Source of the DNA: Thalassobius sp002708925
GTDB lineage: Bacteria; Pseudomonadota; Alphaproteobacteria; Rhodobacterales; Rhodobacteraceae
Length of the DNA: 64,000 bases
Assembly (NCBI RefSeq): GCF_049803795.1
Contig: NZ_JBNAGJ010000001.1
Location: 310,001-374,000 of the forward strand
Reading direction: 5' to 3'
Below the pieces are notes generated by a model. It had not been told where the DNA came from and ran no database searches. It worked only from the letters and a program-made list of their open reading frames with translations. Shown here in pieces: positions 1 through 8,407 of this stretch (positions within the stretch are counted from its first letter, which is position 1; each line of letters starts with the position of its first letter). A program made the translations under genes and the position numbers.

Positions 1-30
1 ACGCCTAGCCGCAAGGATTCGTTCTCATGA
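1..30 (+). CDS. 3' end of an upstream phage tail gene (partial)
   Basis: Reading back from the TGA at 28-30, one frame stays open to the window edge and ends in TPSRKDSFS. The stop overlaps the ATG of the next gene by four bases (ATGA), the same junction as between the next two tail genes, so these bases are probably the tail end of the preceding tail gene. Nine codons do not allow a family call. Confidence 0.35.
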   Translation, partial: TPSRKDSFS

Positions 31-470
31 CCTGGTCCAACCGTTTTGTCGGCATCCCCCACGAGGATCTAGGTCGCACCCGCGAGGGCGCGGATTGCTG
101 GGGCCTGGCCTGCATCATCTATGCTGAAGAGCTGGGCATCACCTTGCCGGATTATCTTGGTTATGGCTCGGCCGAGGAGCATGGCGAGATCGCGGCGCTG
201 ATCGAGGGGGCGCAGGTTTCGCCCTTGTGGGTGCCAATCGAAGGCCCGGCCATCGCGTTTGACATCGCGGTGTTTCGGCGCGGCAGGCTGCCGACGCATC
301 TGGGCGTCGTGGTGCGTCACGGGATCATGATCCACATGGCCGCAGAGGACGCGGCCAAACACCAGGACTATCGCCACGGCCCCTGGTCCAATCGCTTCGC
401 GGGGCATTTTCGGCACCGTTTAAGGGCTGTTGAACGCCCCGTTCAAATCGTCTCGGAGGCCGCGCGATGA
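27..470 (+). CDS. Phage tail NlpC/P60-family peptidase
   Basis: A 147-residue protein of the NlpC/P60 papain-like fold, which in siphovirus tails cleaves cell-wall peptide crosslinks during DNA entry or helps tail-tip assembly. The nucleophile motif DCWGL (Cys24) follows a GADC turn, and the paired histidine is in PTHLGVVVRH (His91); a second His-rich stretch (MIHMAAEDA) follows. Position directly before a lambda-J-like gene is the conserved place for this protein (lambda gpK, or the peptidase of gene transfer agents). The start is fixed by the ATGA overlap with the upstream stop; its own TGA overlaps the next ATG in the same way, so the tail genes are translationally coupled. The family call is strong; the phage-specific role is inferred from neighbours. 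Confidence 0.85.
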   Translation: MTWSNRFVGIPHEDLGRTREGADCWGLACIIYAEELGITLPDYLGYGSAEEHGEIAALIEGAQVSPLWVPIEGPAIAFDIAVFRRGRLPTHLGVVVRHGIMIHMAAEDAAKHQDYRHGPWSNRFAGHFRHRLRAVERPVQIVSEAAR

Positions 471-3400
471 AAGATGTCCCGATTCATGTTCTGGCCACCA
501 CGGCGATTGACCCCGGTCAGTATCGCCTCAATCTGGATATGCCTTGCGGGCTGAGCGTGGAGCAGATCATTCGCCAGGCGCTGCCGGCTGTTCCCGAAGA
601 TCAATGGGGCCAGTTGCGCGTTTCGCTGACCACGGCAAAGGGCACCGCCCTGCTGGCGCGCGAATACTGGTCCAAGGCGAGGCCGAAGCCTGGCGTTCAG
701 GTTGTCATTCGGCTTGTCCCCGCCAAGGACGCGCTGCGCTCTGTTCTTCAGATCGTGATCACGGTTGCCGCCGTGGCCCTTGGCGGCACATTTGGCGCAA
801 CCGTCGGATCTTCTTTAGGCATCGGGGCCACGGCTGGTGGCGCATTGGTGCAGCTTGGCGTCACCATTCTGGGTCAGCTTCTGCTGAACGCGCTGATCCC
901 GCCGCCCAAGCAAGACGACCCGGCCCCGAGCTATTCGATCAGCGGCTGGAAAAACCGGCTCGACCCGGATGGCGCGGTGCCAGTGGTCCTGGGCACCGTC
1001 CGGTTTGCGCCGCCCTTTGCCGCGCGGCCCTACACCGAGATCGTGGGTGACGATCAGTATCTGCGCGCCCTGTTTTTGCTGGGCGAGGGTGAACTCAGCA
1101 TTACCGACATGCGGATCGGCGAGACCAGCCTGTCAGAATTTGGCGAGGTGGAAACCGAGGTCCGCTACGGCATCGAGGGCGAATTGCCGATCAGCCTCAT
1201 GCCCAGACAGGTGGTCGAGGAACAGATCGGCGTCGAGCTGACGCGGCCCTTGCCCCGTGACGATCTGGGCGAGGTCATCGAGGACGATCCAGCCATCGAA
1301 ACGCCGGTTGTGCGCACGACGGGCGCGGATGCCTCAGGGGCCAGTGTGATCCTGGCCTTTCCGGCCGGTCTGATCCGATTCACCAAATCGGGCCGCAAGC
1401 GGACACATTCTGTCCGCGTCCGCATCGAGCAGCGCCTGATCGAGGCCACCGAATGGCAGATGGTCGAGGAGCTGGAACTGTCAGCCAAAAAGGCTGAAGG
1501 CTTTTACCGTCAGCATTCCTGGAGCTTCCCCAGCCGCGCGCGCTGGCAGGTGCGCCTGACCATGCTGACCGATGAGCGCGACGACAGCCGCGCCCAGCAG
1601 CGCGTTTCCTGGGCGGCGCTCCAGACCATCCGGCCCGAATATCCTCTGGCCTATCCGCGCCCGCTGGCCCTGGTGGCTGTCAGGATCAAAGCGACCCACC
1701 AGCTCAACGGGGCGCTGGACGATTTCAACGTGCTGGCCAGCCGGATCTGCCCCGATTGGGATGAGACGACGCAAAGCTGGATCAGCCGGGCAACGCAAAG
1801 CCCGGCCAGCCTGTATCGCTACGTTCTGCAAAGCCCGGCCAATCCCAAACCGGCGACGGATGCTGGCATGGACTTCGCGCAAATTGAGGATTTTGCGGAG
1901 TTCTGCATCGCAAAGGGGCTGACCTATAATCGCGTCCTGCAGGACAAGGGCACCACCTTGCGCGACGTGCTGACAGAGATCGCCGCCGCCGGCCGGGCGA
2001 CCCCGCGCCATGACGGCCGCAAATGGGGCGTGGTGATCGACCGGCCCGACCAGGACGCGCTGATCGTCGATCATATCAACCCGCGCAATTCCTGGGCCTT
2101 CAAATGGAACCGAGCCTATACCGACCCGCCTCATGCTTTCATTGTGACCTTCAATGACGCGGGCAATGACTACAAAGAGACCCAGCGTATCGTCCGCTGG
2201 CCGGGCTATGAGGGCGACATCGAGCTGACAGAGGCCCTGCCGATGCCGGGCAAGGTCTATGCCGATGAGGTCTGGCGTGAGACGCGCCGGCGGCAGCTTG
2301 AGACCATCCATCGTCCCGATACCTATCAGGCCACGCAGGATGGGGCTGTCCGGGTCACCACGCGCGGCGATGATGTGATGCTCAACCATGATGTGCTGAT
2401 CCGCACCCAAGCGGTCGGCCGGGTGCGATCGGTCACCGGGCGGCTGGTCGAACTGGACGAGCTGGTCACTATGACCGAAGGCGAAAGCTACGCGATTCGG
2501 TTCCGTGTCTATGCGGACGCCGAGGACGCGATCGGCACCTCGGTTGTCAGGATCGTTCAGACAGCGCCCGGCGAGACGCAATTGCTGACAGTCCAGGGCT
2601 CCGGGGACATGCCGCGCGCCGGTGATCTGGTCCATTTTGGGCCTGCGACCAGCGAGAGCTATCACCAGATCGTCCGCGCGGTCGAGGCGACCGAGGATAT
2701 GTGCTCGATCCTGCACCTGGTCGATGCCGCGCCCCAGATCGACACCATTTTGGACGCCACCGACATCCCGGCATGGTCGAGCCGCGTGGGCGATGAGCTG
2801 GACGACAACCTGCTGCAGCCCTCGGCCCCGCGCTTTGTTTCAGTCGTGTCGGGGCTGGACGGCACGGACGAAGAGGGCCTGATTACCTTCCTTATCGAGC
2901 CGGGTGCCGGCGCTATCACCACGGCCAGCTATGAGCTTGATCATCGGCTTCAGGGCGCGCCGTCCTGGACAACGGTCTCGATCCCGGCGGCCAATGGCGG
3001 CGGCAGCCTGGATGACTATGCCACAGATGACCTGGTCGAGCTGCAATTGCGCGGGATCAGCGCCACCGGCGTGGCCGGGCCAAATAGCGCGATCCTGACA
3101 CTCACGGTTGGCGCGGATGATGCGGGTATCCCGGCCGCGCTGGACGCGGATGCGATCAATGTCACCACGCTTCTTGGCGGCGCGCTGATCCAGTTTGCCA
3201 CCGGGCTGGACGCGAATACCGCGCAGGTCCAGCTCTATCGGTCGACCTCGGCCGTGCTGGACCGTGAGACCGACGCCGTCGGCGCGGCGCTGTCCGTGGC
3301 CCCGCAGCAGAGCCATTCGCTGACGGTGGGGGATACCGGCCGCACCGATCTGATAGCAGGCGGGCAGATGGAGGATGCCTTGCCCTGGACGCTGGGCGCG

Positions 3401-3805
3401 GGCTGGGCCATTGGGGGCGGTGTGGCTCAGCACACTGCCGGCAGCGCCGATGCGATCGGCCAGGCCCTGTCTGCAGAGGCAGGCAAATATTACCGGGTGG
3501 CACTCTCTGTCTCAGGCCGTACGGCGGGCACGGTGACCCCGCGCCTGACGGGCGGATCAGACCGGCCCGGCGTGGATATCGCGGTGGATGGCGATCATCG
3601 CGACCGCATCCAGGCCGTGACCGGAAACGACACGATCGAGCTGCTGGCCAGCGCCGATTTCGACGGCGCGGTCGATGACGTGATCGCCTATCTCGAAACC
3701 GCCGCCTGCCTGGCGCAAGGCACCCACTATCTCTGGCTGGAGCCGCAGAACGACGACGGCGTTCCGGGGCCTCTGGCCGGTCCTTTCACAATCACCATCA
3801 CCTAA
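467..3805 (+). CDS. Tail-tip / host-specificity protein (lambda gpJ, TipJ-like)
   Basis: A 1,112-residue tail-tip protein expected to form the distal baseplate hub that contacts the host receptor. Residues about 88-146 are a long Gly/Ala/Val hydrophobic stretch followed by PPPK and the segment SGWKNRLDPDGAVPVVLG, an arrangement typical of gpJ-type proteins. Residues about 400-720 carry the hub-like region, and the C-terminal third (about 790-1112) looks like fibronectin-type and carbohydrate-binding-like beta modules, rich in D, G and T. It starts four bases inside the NlpC/P60 gene and is followed after 12 bases by the fibre gene. The length is close to that of lambda gpJ (about 1,130). The receptor cannot be told from sequence. 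Confidence 0.83.
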   Translation: MKDVPIHVLATTAIDPGQYRLNLDMPCGLSVEQIIRQALPAVPEDQWGQLRVSLTTAKGTALLAREYWSKARPKPGVQVVIRLVPAKDALRSVLQIVITVAAVALGGTFGATVGSSLGIGATAGGALVQLGVTILGQLLLNALIPPPKQDDPAPSYSISGWKNRLDPDGAVPVVLGTVRFAPPFAARPYTEIVGDDQYLRALFLLGEGELSITDMRIGETSLSEFGEVETEVRYGIEGELPISLMPRQVVEEQIGVELTRPLPRDDLGEVIEDDPAIETPVVRTTGADASGASVILAFPAGLIRFTKSGRKRTHSVRVRIEQRLIEATEWQMVEELELSAKKAEGFYRQHSWSFPSRARWQVRLTMLTDERDDSRAQQRVSWAALQTIRPEYPLAYPRPLALVAVRIKATHQLNGALDDFNVLASRICPDWDETTQSWISRATQSPASLYRYVLQSPANPKPATDAGMDFAQIEDFAEFCIAKGLTYNRVLQDKGTTLRDVLTEIAAAGRATPRHDGRKWGVVIDRPDQDALIVDHINPRNSWAFKWNRAYTDPPHAFIVTFNDAGNDYKETQRIVRWPGYEGDIELTEALPMPGKVYADEVWRETRRRQLETIHRPDTYQATQDGAVRVTTRGDDVMLNHDVLIRTQAVGRVRSVTGRLVELDELVTMTEGESYAIRFRVYADAEDAIGTSVVRIVQTAPGETQLLTVQGSGDMPRAGDLVHFGPATSESYHQIVRAVEATEDMCSILHLVDAAPQIDTILDATDIPAWSSRVGDELDDNLLQPSAPRFVSVVSGLDGTDEEGLITFLIEPGAGAITTASYELDHRLQGAPSWTTVSIPAANGGGSLDDYATDDLVELQLRGISATGVAGPNSAILTLTVGADDAGIPAALDADAINVTTLLGGALIQFATGLDANTAQVQLYRSTSAVLDRETDAVGAALSVAPQQSHSLTVGDTGRTDLIAGGQMEDALPWTLGAGWAIGGGVAQHTAGSADAIGQALSAEAGKYYRVALSVSGRTAGTVTPRLTGGSDRPGVDIAVDGDHRDRIQAVTGNDTIELLASADFDGAVDDVIAYLETAACLAQGTHYLWLEPQNDDGVPGPLAGPFTITIT

Positions 3806-3817
3806 CGGAGACACGAG

Positions 3818-5854
3818 ATGCCCAACGGCGTAACGACTAAATATCTGGACCCTGCGGCGAATGTGTATGAGCTGCTGGGCAACGGCGAGGCGGGCACCGT
3901 GCGCATCGCCATTGAGCTGGTGGCCGCGATCATCGCGCAGTCCATTCCGGGGCCGAACCTGACCACCCAGGCCGAGCTGCTGGCCGATCTGAACTGGGAC
4001 GAGCCGACCCTGGGCGCGGTCTGGGGCGATGCGAATACTGCCCTGAACGGCGTCTATAAAAAGAGCGGGGCGGCCGGTGCCGGCACCTGGAGCCGGATTG
4101 GCGATTTGCCGATGTCCGTGGCCACGGCGGCGGCGTTGGCAGCCAAGGCCCCGCTGGTCAGCCCCGATCTGACCGGGGTGCCGACCGCGCCCACGCCAGC
4201 GCCTGGAACCAACAATGATCAACTTGCGACGACTGCGTTTATCAAGACCGCTCTGGACGCTTTGATTGAGAATGCCCCCGGCACTCTGGACACGCTGAAC
4301 GAGCTGGCGTCTGCGCTGAATGACGATCCTGATTTTGCGGCGACGATGACCACTGCGCTGGCGGCCAAGGCCCCGCTGGACGCGCCCTCGTTTACAGGCA
4401 ATGTGAAAGTGCCGACCGCAGCGGCTGGGACCAACAGTACCACGGCGGCTTCCACCGCCTTTGTACAGGCAGCCGTGTCGATCCTGGCGGATGTCGTAGC
4501 GAGCAAGGCCCCGCTGGCCAGCCCCAATCTGACCGGCGCGCCCACGGCCCCCACGCCAGCGCCTGACGCGCCGGGCGGGCGGATCGCGACCATGCAATCT
4601 ATCGCAGAGGCTGAGGCGCGCGCAGCGGCACAGATCGTTAGCAATCGGCGGTGGGCGATGGCCCTGACGGGTGGCGATCCGGCGCGCACGCCCTTTGGCA
4701 TCGACTGGCAGGCCCAGATGATTTTCCGAGGCGTAGATGTCTCGGACATGCTGACGCAATCGGCGCTGGACCGGATGGCACGGCTGGAGCTGACCAATGA
4801 TCGCAGCGGCTATGCGCTGACGCTGCGGGACCCGGCCGGGCGGGTCGGCTTTGGGATCACGAAAAAGGCGCGGATGATTCTTGCGGGCAAGGACGTGACC
4901 GAGGCGCTGGACGGGACGCTGGCTGACCGGGTCGCGGCTCTGGAGGCCAACAATGTGCGGGACTTGTCTATCTTGTGCGCCGGCGACAGCCTGACGGAGG
5001 GCGCGGGAGCGTCCAGCTTGGCTACCACTTACCCTGCTCAGGTGGCCGCTCTGACAGGGCGTCAGGTTACCAAACTTGCCTGGGGAGGCCAGAATACTGA
5101 ACAAATTGCAGCCCGCATTGGGGCAAGTGTCAGCCTGCTGACAGTCACCGGCGACGAAATCCCCGCGTCCGGTTCGGTGGATATCACCAGCGCGTCGGTG
5201 AATATCGGCTACTATGCTGGAGAAGTGGTCACAATCCCCGGCACGCTGGCTGGGGTGCCAGGTGTCTATCGCCGGGAAACGGTTTCGGGAGGGGCCTCGA
5301 CAGAAGAGAGCGAGACGTTCACGCGTGACACTGCAGGAACTGCTGTGCGCTGCCTGCCCGACACACCCTTCATTCCCACCAATCCGGTACCTGGGGGGAT
5401 TCTGATGCTGTGGGTTGGTCGGAACGATTACAGCGGGGTCACCGACCCGGCTGAGCTGGCAGCAATCAACGAGCGGATTCTGGATGCCATCCAGGAAGTG
5501 TTCGATGACCGGATTGCAGCGCGCCCCAACGAGGCCCCGCGCATCATTTTGTACGGGGTCACGTCGCGTGACAGCCCGGATGAGTATGTCGGTACGGCCA
5601 ACTACGCAGCCAAGCGCGATCTGTGGGCCGCAATGGCCAGCCGCTGGCCGAGATCAGCCATCGACCTTGATGCGATCCTGCGCGCCAGCGGCGACGGCTC
5701 GGCCACGGACAACGCGGACATCGCGAATGGTGTCCTGCCAACCAGTCTGACCGCTGCCGACCGCATTCACCTAAATGACGCGGGCTATGGCATCGCGGCC
5801 ACCGTTGGCGTGGACCGCATCACCGAAAACGAAACCAACGACACCTGGGTCTGA
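3818..5854 (+). CDS. Tail fibre with C-terminal SGNH/GDSL hydrolase domain
   Basis: A 678-residue fibre protein. The N-terminal half contains repeated fibre units of the form KAPLxSPxLTGxPTAPTPAP (two copies, near residues 110 and 230) and intervening TTAF(I/V) segments, as in many tail fibres. From about residue 383 the protein changes to an SGNH hydrolase: block I is CAGDSLTEGAG (Ser about 390), a WGGQN segment follows, then WVGRNDY (block III Asn), and the closing block V is DRIHLND at about 647-650. Such domains deacetylate or de-esterify surface polysaccharide. An RBS-like GGAGA lies before the ATG. The fusion suggests recognition and trimming of capsule or O-antigen; the substrate is unknown. 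Confidence 0.82.
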   Translation: MPNGVTTKYLDPAANVYELLGNGEAGTVRIAIELVAAIIAQSIPGPNLTTQAELLADLNWDEPTLGAVWGDANTALNGVYKKSGAAGAGTWSRIGDLPMSVATAAALAAKAPLVSPDLTGVPTAPTPAPGTNNDQLATTAFIKTALDALIENAPGTLDTLNELASALNDDPDFAATMTTALAAKAPLDAPSFTGNVKVPTAAAGTNSTTAASTAFVQAAVSILADVVASKAPLASPNLTGAPTAPTPAPDAPGGRIATMQSIAEAEARAAAQIVSNRRWAMALTGGDPARTPFGIDWQAQMIFRGVDVSDMLTQSALDRMARLELTNDRSGYALTLRDPAGRVGFGITKKARMILAGKDVTEALDGTLADRVAALEANNVRDLSILCAGDSLTEGAGASSLATTYPAQVAALTGRQVTKLAWGGQNTEQIAARIGASVSLLTVTGDEIPASGSVDITSASVNIGYYAGEVVTIPGTLAGVPGVYRRETVSGGASTEESETFTRDTAGTAVRCLPDTPFIPTNPVPGGILMLWVGRNDYSGVTDPAELAAINERILDAIQEVFDDRIAARPNEAPRIILYGVTSRDSPDEYVGTANYAAKRDLWAAMASRWPRSAIDLDAILRASGDGSATDNADIANGVLPTSLTAADRIHLNDAGYGIAATVGVDRITENETNDTWV

Positions 5855-5875
5855 CACCAAAAGAGAGGAAATCAC

Positions 5876-6661
5876 ATGTCCCTTAATCTCAATACCGGCG
5901 GAAACTTTCCAGAAGAACGCTCGATTCCCTACCGTCTGGATGAGGCCATCGACGACGACACGCTGTTTTTGTTCGATGCGCTGGACCCCAATAGCTGGCC
6001 CAGCCAGGGGCCGGGCGGCGTGGGCGCTCAACTGGCCGATCTGAACGAAAGCGCCGTGACCTCGGACATTGCCGGGGACTTCGGGCTGGCGCCGGGGACA
6101 CAGGTCCTTGAATGGGACGCTGGCCTGATCTTCACCACGGGCGATGACGCCCGCATTTTCCTGCCATCCGCGTCTGTCCTGGCACCGGATGTGGACAAAT
6201 ATGCAGCGTCTGTCTGGGTTAAATTCGCGGACCTGTCGGGCGCAAACGAAAGCGTCCTGACCGCTGGTGACAGCTCGGGCGGCGCGTTCACCACCGTTCA
6301 ATACATGATCTACAGCAACCTGTCCGATCTGCGTTGGGCGGTCTGCGGCGCTTCGGTTCAGGCCAATCCGCACCCCGTTCTGGTCGAAGATCAGGTCTAT
6401 CAGCTGGGCGTCTCCATTGAGAAAAACGGGGCCAATTATGATTGTGGTCTCTGGATGGATGGCGTGCAGATCGGCGCGCATACGAAGGAAGGTCCGATGG
6501 TTTCTGCAGGCAATGAGGCTGCGGCGCGCATTGGCTTCAGCGATATTTGGGCGGCACCGCCGGGGATGGCCGTCTATCGCTGGCACGGCTGTGATCTGAG
6601 CAAGCGCTCAGCGGCCAAGTTCTTTGCCGACGATCTGGCCGTCCGGCAGGGGCAGTTCTAA
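5876..6661 (+). CDS. LamG/concanavalin-like jelly-roll protein of the tail operon
   Basis: A 261-residue acidic protein with no signal peptide. The middle part (about residues 70-230) shows the alternating beta pattern of LamG or concanavalin-like domains: YAASVWVKFADLSG, an AGDSSGG turn, a YQLGVSIEKNGANYDCGLWMDG strand pair, and a final RIGFSDIW strand. It begins 21 bases after the fibre gene with AGAGG six to ten bases ahead of ATG, so it belongs to the tail operon. It may be a second carbohydrate-binding tail component or a fibre-tip chaperone. I recognise the fold only in outline; no specific family can be named. Confidence 0.6.
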   Translation: MSLNLNTGGNFPEERSIPYRLDEAIDDDTLFLFDALDPNSWPSQGPGGVGAQLADLNESAVTSDIAGDFGLAPGTQVLEWDAGLIFTTGDDARIFLPSASVLAPDVDKYAASVWVKFADLSGANESVLTAGDSSGGAFTTVQYMIYSNLSDLRWAVCGASVQANPHPVLVEDQVYQLGVSIEKNGANYDCGLWMDGVQIGAHTKEGPMVSAGNEAAARIGFSDIWAAPPGMAVYRWHGCDLSKRSAAKFFADDLAVRQGQF

Positions 6662-6681
6662 AGGGAAGAGGAGGCGGGGAC

Positions 6682-6792
6682 GTGCGCCAACACGTCTCCG
6701 CACGGGGGACAGTGATGTGCAAATCACCCCCGCCGACCCCAGAAAGCTCAAGGCCGCTCCTGCCCCAAAGGGGCGGCACCACACTGAGCTGA
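6682..6792 (+). CDS. Possible micro-ORF between tail genes and com
   Basis: A GTG at 6682 is preceded by a strong AGGAGG seven bases upstream and opens a 36-codon frame containing the run MCKSPPPTPESS. Short Cys- and Pro-rich proteins do occur at the end of phage tail operons. An internal ATG at 6715 would give 25 residues. Nothing else supports translation, so this is a low-confidence entry. Confidence 0.25.
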   Translation: MRQHVSARGTVMCKSPPPTPESSRPLLPQRGGTTLS

Positions 6793-6801
6793 GTCGCATA
6801 A

Positions 6802-6978
6802 ATGAAGGATGAACAGCGTTGCGGGAAATGTGCCCGCCTGCTATTCAAAATGGACAATGGCGCGCTGATAGGCACCCTTTCGATCAAGTGCCCGCGCTGC
6901 AAAACAATCAACATTCTGAGGCCCCAGAGCCCCCAACCCAAACGCCCCGAGCGTGACGGAAAGGAGCTTTCAAGATGA
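6802..6978 (+). CDS. com: Com-family zinc-finger translational regulator
   Basis: A 58-residue protein with two paired cysteines, RCGKC (7-10) and KCPRC (30-33), separated by 19 residues, and the conserved surroundings LLFK before and TINILRP after the second pair. This is the pattern of phage Mu Com, a zinc-bound RNA-binding protein that opens a stem-loop over the mom ribosome-binding site so that the modification gene can be translated. Its TGA overlaps the ATG of the methylase gene (ATGA at 6975-6978), replacing the com-mom pair of Mu with com-dam. No clear Shine-Dalgarno precedes the ATG. The family call rests on the Cys spacing and context; regulation of the downstream gene is inferred. 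Confidence 0.8.
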   Translation: MKDEQRCGKCARLLFKMDNGALIGTLSIKCPRCKTINILRPQSPQPKRPERDGKELSR

Positions 6979-7790
6979 GTTTAACGCCGGTTCAACCCGC
7001 AGCCCCCGTCGCCCCGTGGCTCGGCGGCAAGCGCAACCTGGCCAAGCGGATCACGTCGATTCTGGACGCAACACCGCATAGCACCTATGCTGAGCCTTTC
7101 GTGGGTATGGGCGGCATTTTCCTGCGCCGCTCGATGCGCCCCCGCGCTGAGGTCATCAACGACCTTGGCCGGGATATCGCCAACCTGTTCCGCATCCTGC
7201 AGCGTCATTACCCGCAGTTCATCGACACCCTGCGGTTTCAGCTGACAACGCGGGTCGAATTTGACCGCCTGGTGGCCACGCGTCCCGAAACCCTGACCGA
7301 CCTGGAGCGCGCCGCCCGCTTCCTGTACCTGCAGCGCACCGCCTTTGGGGGCAAGGTGTCGGGGCGGAATTTTGGGGTGTCTCCGGATCGTCCTGGTCGC
7401 TTCAATCTTTCCACGTTGGAGCCCATGCTCGAGGACGTGCATGCGCGCCTGTCAGGCGTCGTGATCGAGTGCCTGGACTATGCCGAGTTCATCCGCAGAT
7501 ATGACCGCCCTGGCACGCTGTTCTACCTGGACCCGCCATATTGGGGCTGCGAGGACGACTATGGAAAGGCGATGTTCTCGGCTACGGACTTTGAGTGCCT
7601 AGCGGAACAGATGGCCAGGTTGAAAGGCCGTTTCCTGATGTCCATCAATGACGTGCCAGAGATCCGGGAGTGTTTCGCGCAGTTTCATATTCGAGGGGTC
7701 GAAACCACTTATACAATAGGCAAACAGGCGAAAAGCCGGGGCGAACGGTGCGAGCTTTTCGTGAGCAACTTTGTGATCGAAACAGCCTGA
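6975..7790 (+). CDS. Phage DNA adenine methylase (D12 class, N6)
   Basis: A 271-residue D12-class N6-adenine methyltransferase. Motif I region is PWLGGK (14-19), the SAM pocket YAEPFVGMGG is at about 37-46, and the catalytic DPPY is at about 186-189 in FYLDPPYWG. The C-terminal half carries SINDVPEIRE, normal for the Dam/DpnII group. No restriction gene is adjacent, so this is a solitary phage methylase, probably shielding phage DNA from host restriction as Mom does in Mu. It is coupled to com by an ATGA overlap. The recognition sequence, often GATC in this class, cannot be read from the protein. Confidence 0.88.
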   Translation: MSLTPVQPAAPVAPWLGGKRNLAKRITSILDATPHSTYAEPFVGMGGIFLRRSMRPRAEVINDLGRDIANLFRILQRHYPQFIDTLRFQLTTRVEFDRLVATRPETLTDLERAARFLYLQRTAFGGKVSGRNFGVSPDRPGRFNLSTLEPMLEDVHARLSGVVIECLDYAEFIRRYDRPGTLFYLDPPYWGCEDDYGKAMFSATDFECLAEQMARLKGRFLMSINDVPEIRECFAQFHIRGVETTYTIGKQAKSRGERCELFVSNFVIETA

Positions 7791-7859
7791 AAAGAGCAGT
7801 CTTCGAGGCGCTCCAATCCGCCGGAAAGTACCTATGTCATGTCATCAAACAGAGGAACA

Positions 7860-8225
7860 ATGACGATGACAATGACCCAGAAACTCACCCAGATTGCTCA
7901 GCGCCACACCGCTTTTGAAACATTGGAAACCCGGAACTCAGATCAACTGGACTATGGCGACATCGCGGTGTGGCAACTCGAAGCGGCATTGAAAGATGCC
8001 TACGCCTTGGGATGTCAAAAGGCCGAGACCAATACGATGGCCGATTTATACGATCAGGCGGCTGACCTTCTGACGGCCATGATTGCCGATATAGAAGCCG
8101 CAGCCGACGCCGCCCGAAACGGCGAGGCCAATCTTGCGGTTGGCACTGCAATGCCATGTGAGGAGGGTGTTCAACGGGTGTTGAAGCTGGTTCAGGCGGC
8201 AGCTCTTTTTAGGCCACAAGTGTGA
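7860..8225 (+). CDS. Small hypothetical protein at the prophage end
   Basis: About 121 residues, mostly alpha-helical and acidic, with an MTMTMTQ start, a central YDQAADLLTAMIADIEAAADAA segment and no membrane region. Start choices at 7860, 7866 and 7872 are in one frame; AGAGG at 7851-7855 best fits 7866. I do not recognise a family. It is the last gene before the probable prophage junction and is followed by a hairpin. The position is that of a cargo or late accessory gene. The coding call is supported by length and RBS. Confidence 0.6.
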   Translation: MTMTMTQKLTQIAQRHTAFETLETRNSDQLDYGDIAVWQLEAALKDAYALGCQKAETNTMADLYDQAADLLTAMIADIEAAADAARNGEANLAVGTAMPCEEGVQRVLKLVQAAALFRPQV

Positions 8226-8235
8226 CCAACCGGAA

Positions 8236-8264
8236 CCTGCGAGCGAACTCAATTTGCTCGCAGG
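8236..8264 (+). terminator. Hairpin at the end of the prophage operon
   Basis: A perfect nine-base-pair stem, CCTGCGAGC (8236-8244) with GCTCGCAGG (8256-8264), starts 11 bases after the stop of the last phage gene. There is no clear T tract after it, so it may be a weak or Rho-assisted terminator, or an mRNA 3' stabiliser. Confidence 0.5.
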
Positions 8265-8285
8265 GCTAACATGTAGAAAATTTCT

Positions 8286-8318
8286 GTCCGAAAGCTAGTG
8301 TATCACCGTCCGAAAGCT
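8286..8318. repeat. Two direct GTCCGAAAGCT repeats 22 bases apart (candidate transposase-binding sites)
   Basis: GTCCGAAAGCT occurs at 8286-8296 and again at 8308-8318, so the repeat period is 22 bases. Mu-type transposases bind adjacent 22-base sites (R1 and R2) just inside the right end of the prophage. The dinucleotide CA at 8337-8338, which would be the terminal CA of such an element, lies just outside. The role is inferred from spacing and position after com-dam; the other prophage end is outside the window. Confidence 0.45.
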
Positions 8319-8407
8319 GGCGCGCCGCTATAGTGACATGCCCGTTGCTGCCTGGCTGAGAATATGACACAACGGACTCAAGGATTCTGAACGAACGAGT
8401 TTAGCTG

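Noticed and set aside
1481..2716. 411-codon minus-strand frame opposite the tail-tip gene
   Set aside because: Shadow frame; no start signals, low-complexity Arg/Gly composition.
27..8225. Gene transfer agent (GTA) tail cluster
   Set aside because: The NlpC/P60-then-tail-tip order resembles a GTA, but the tail-tip protein is J-like rather than the TIM-barrel GTA host-range protein, and com-dam and an SGNH fibre are phage cargo not found in GTAs.
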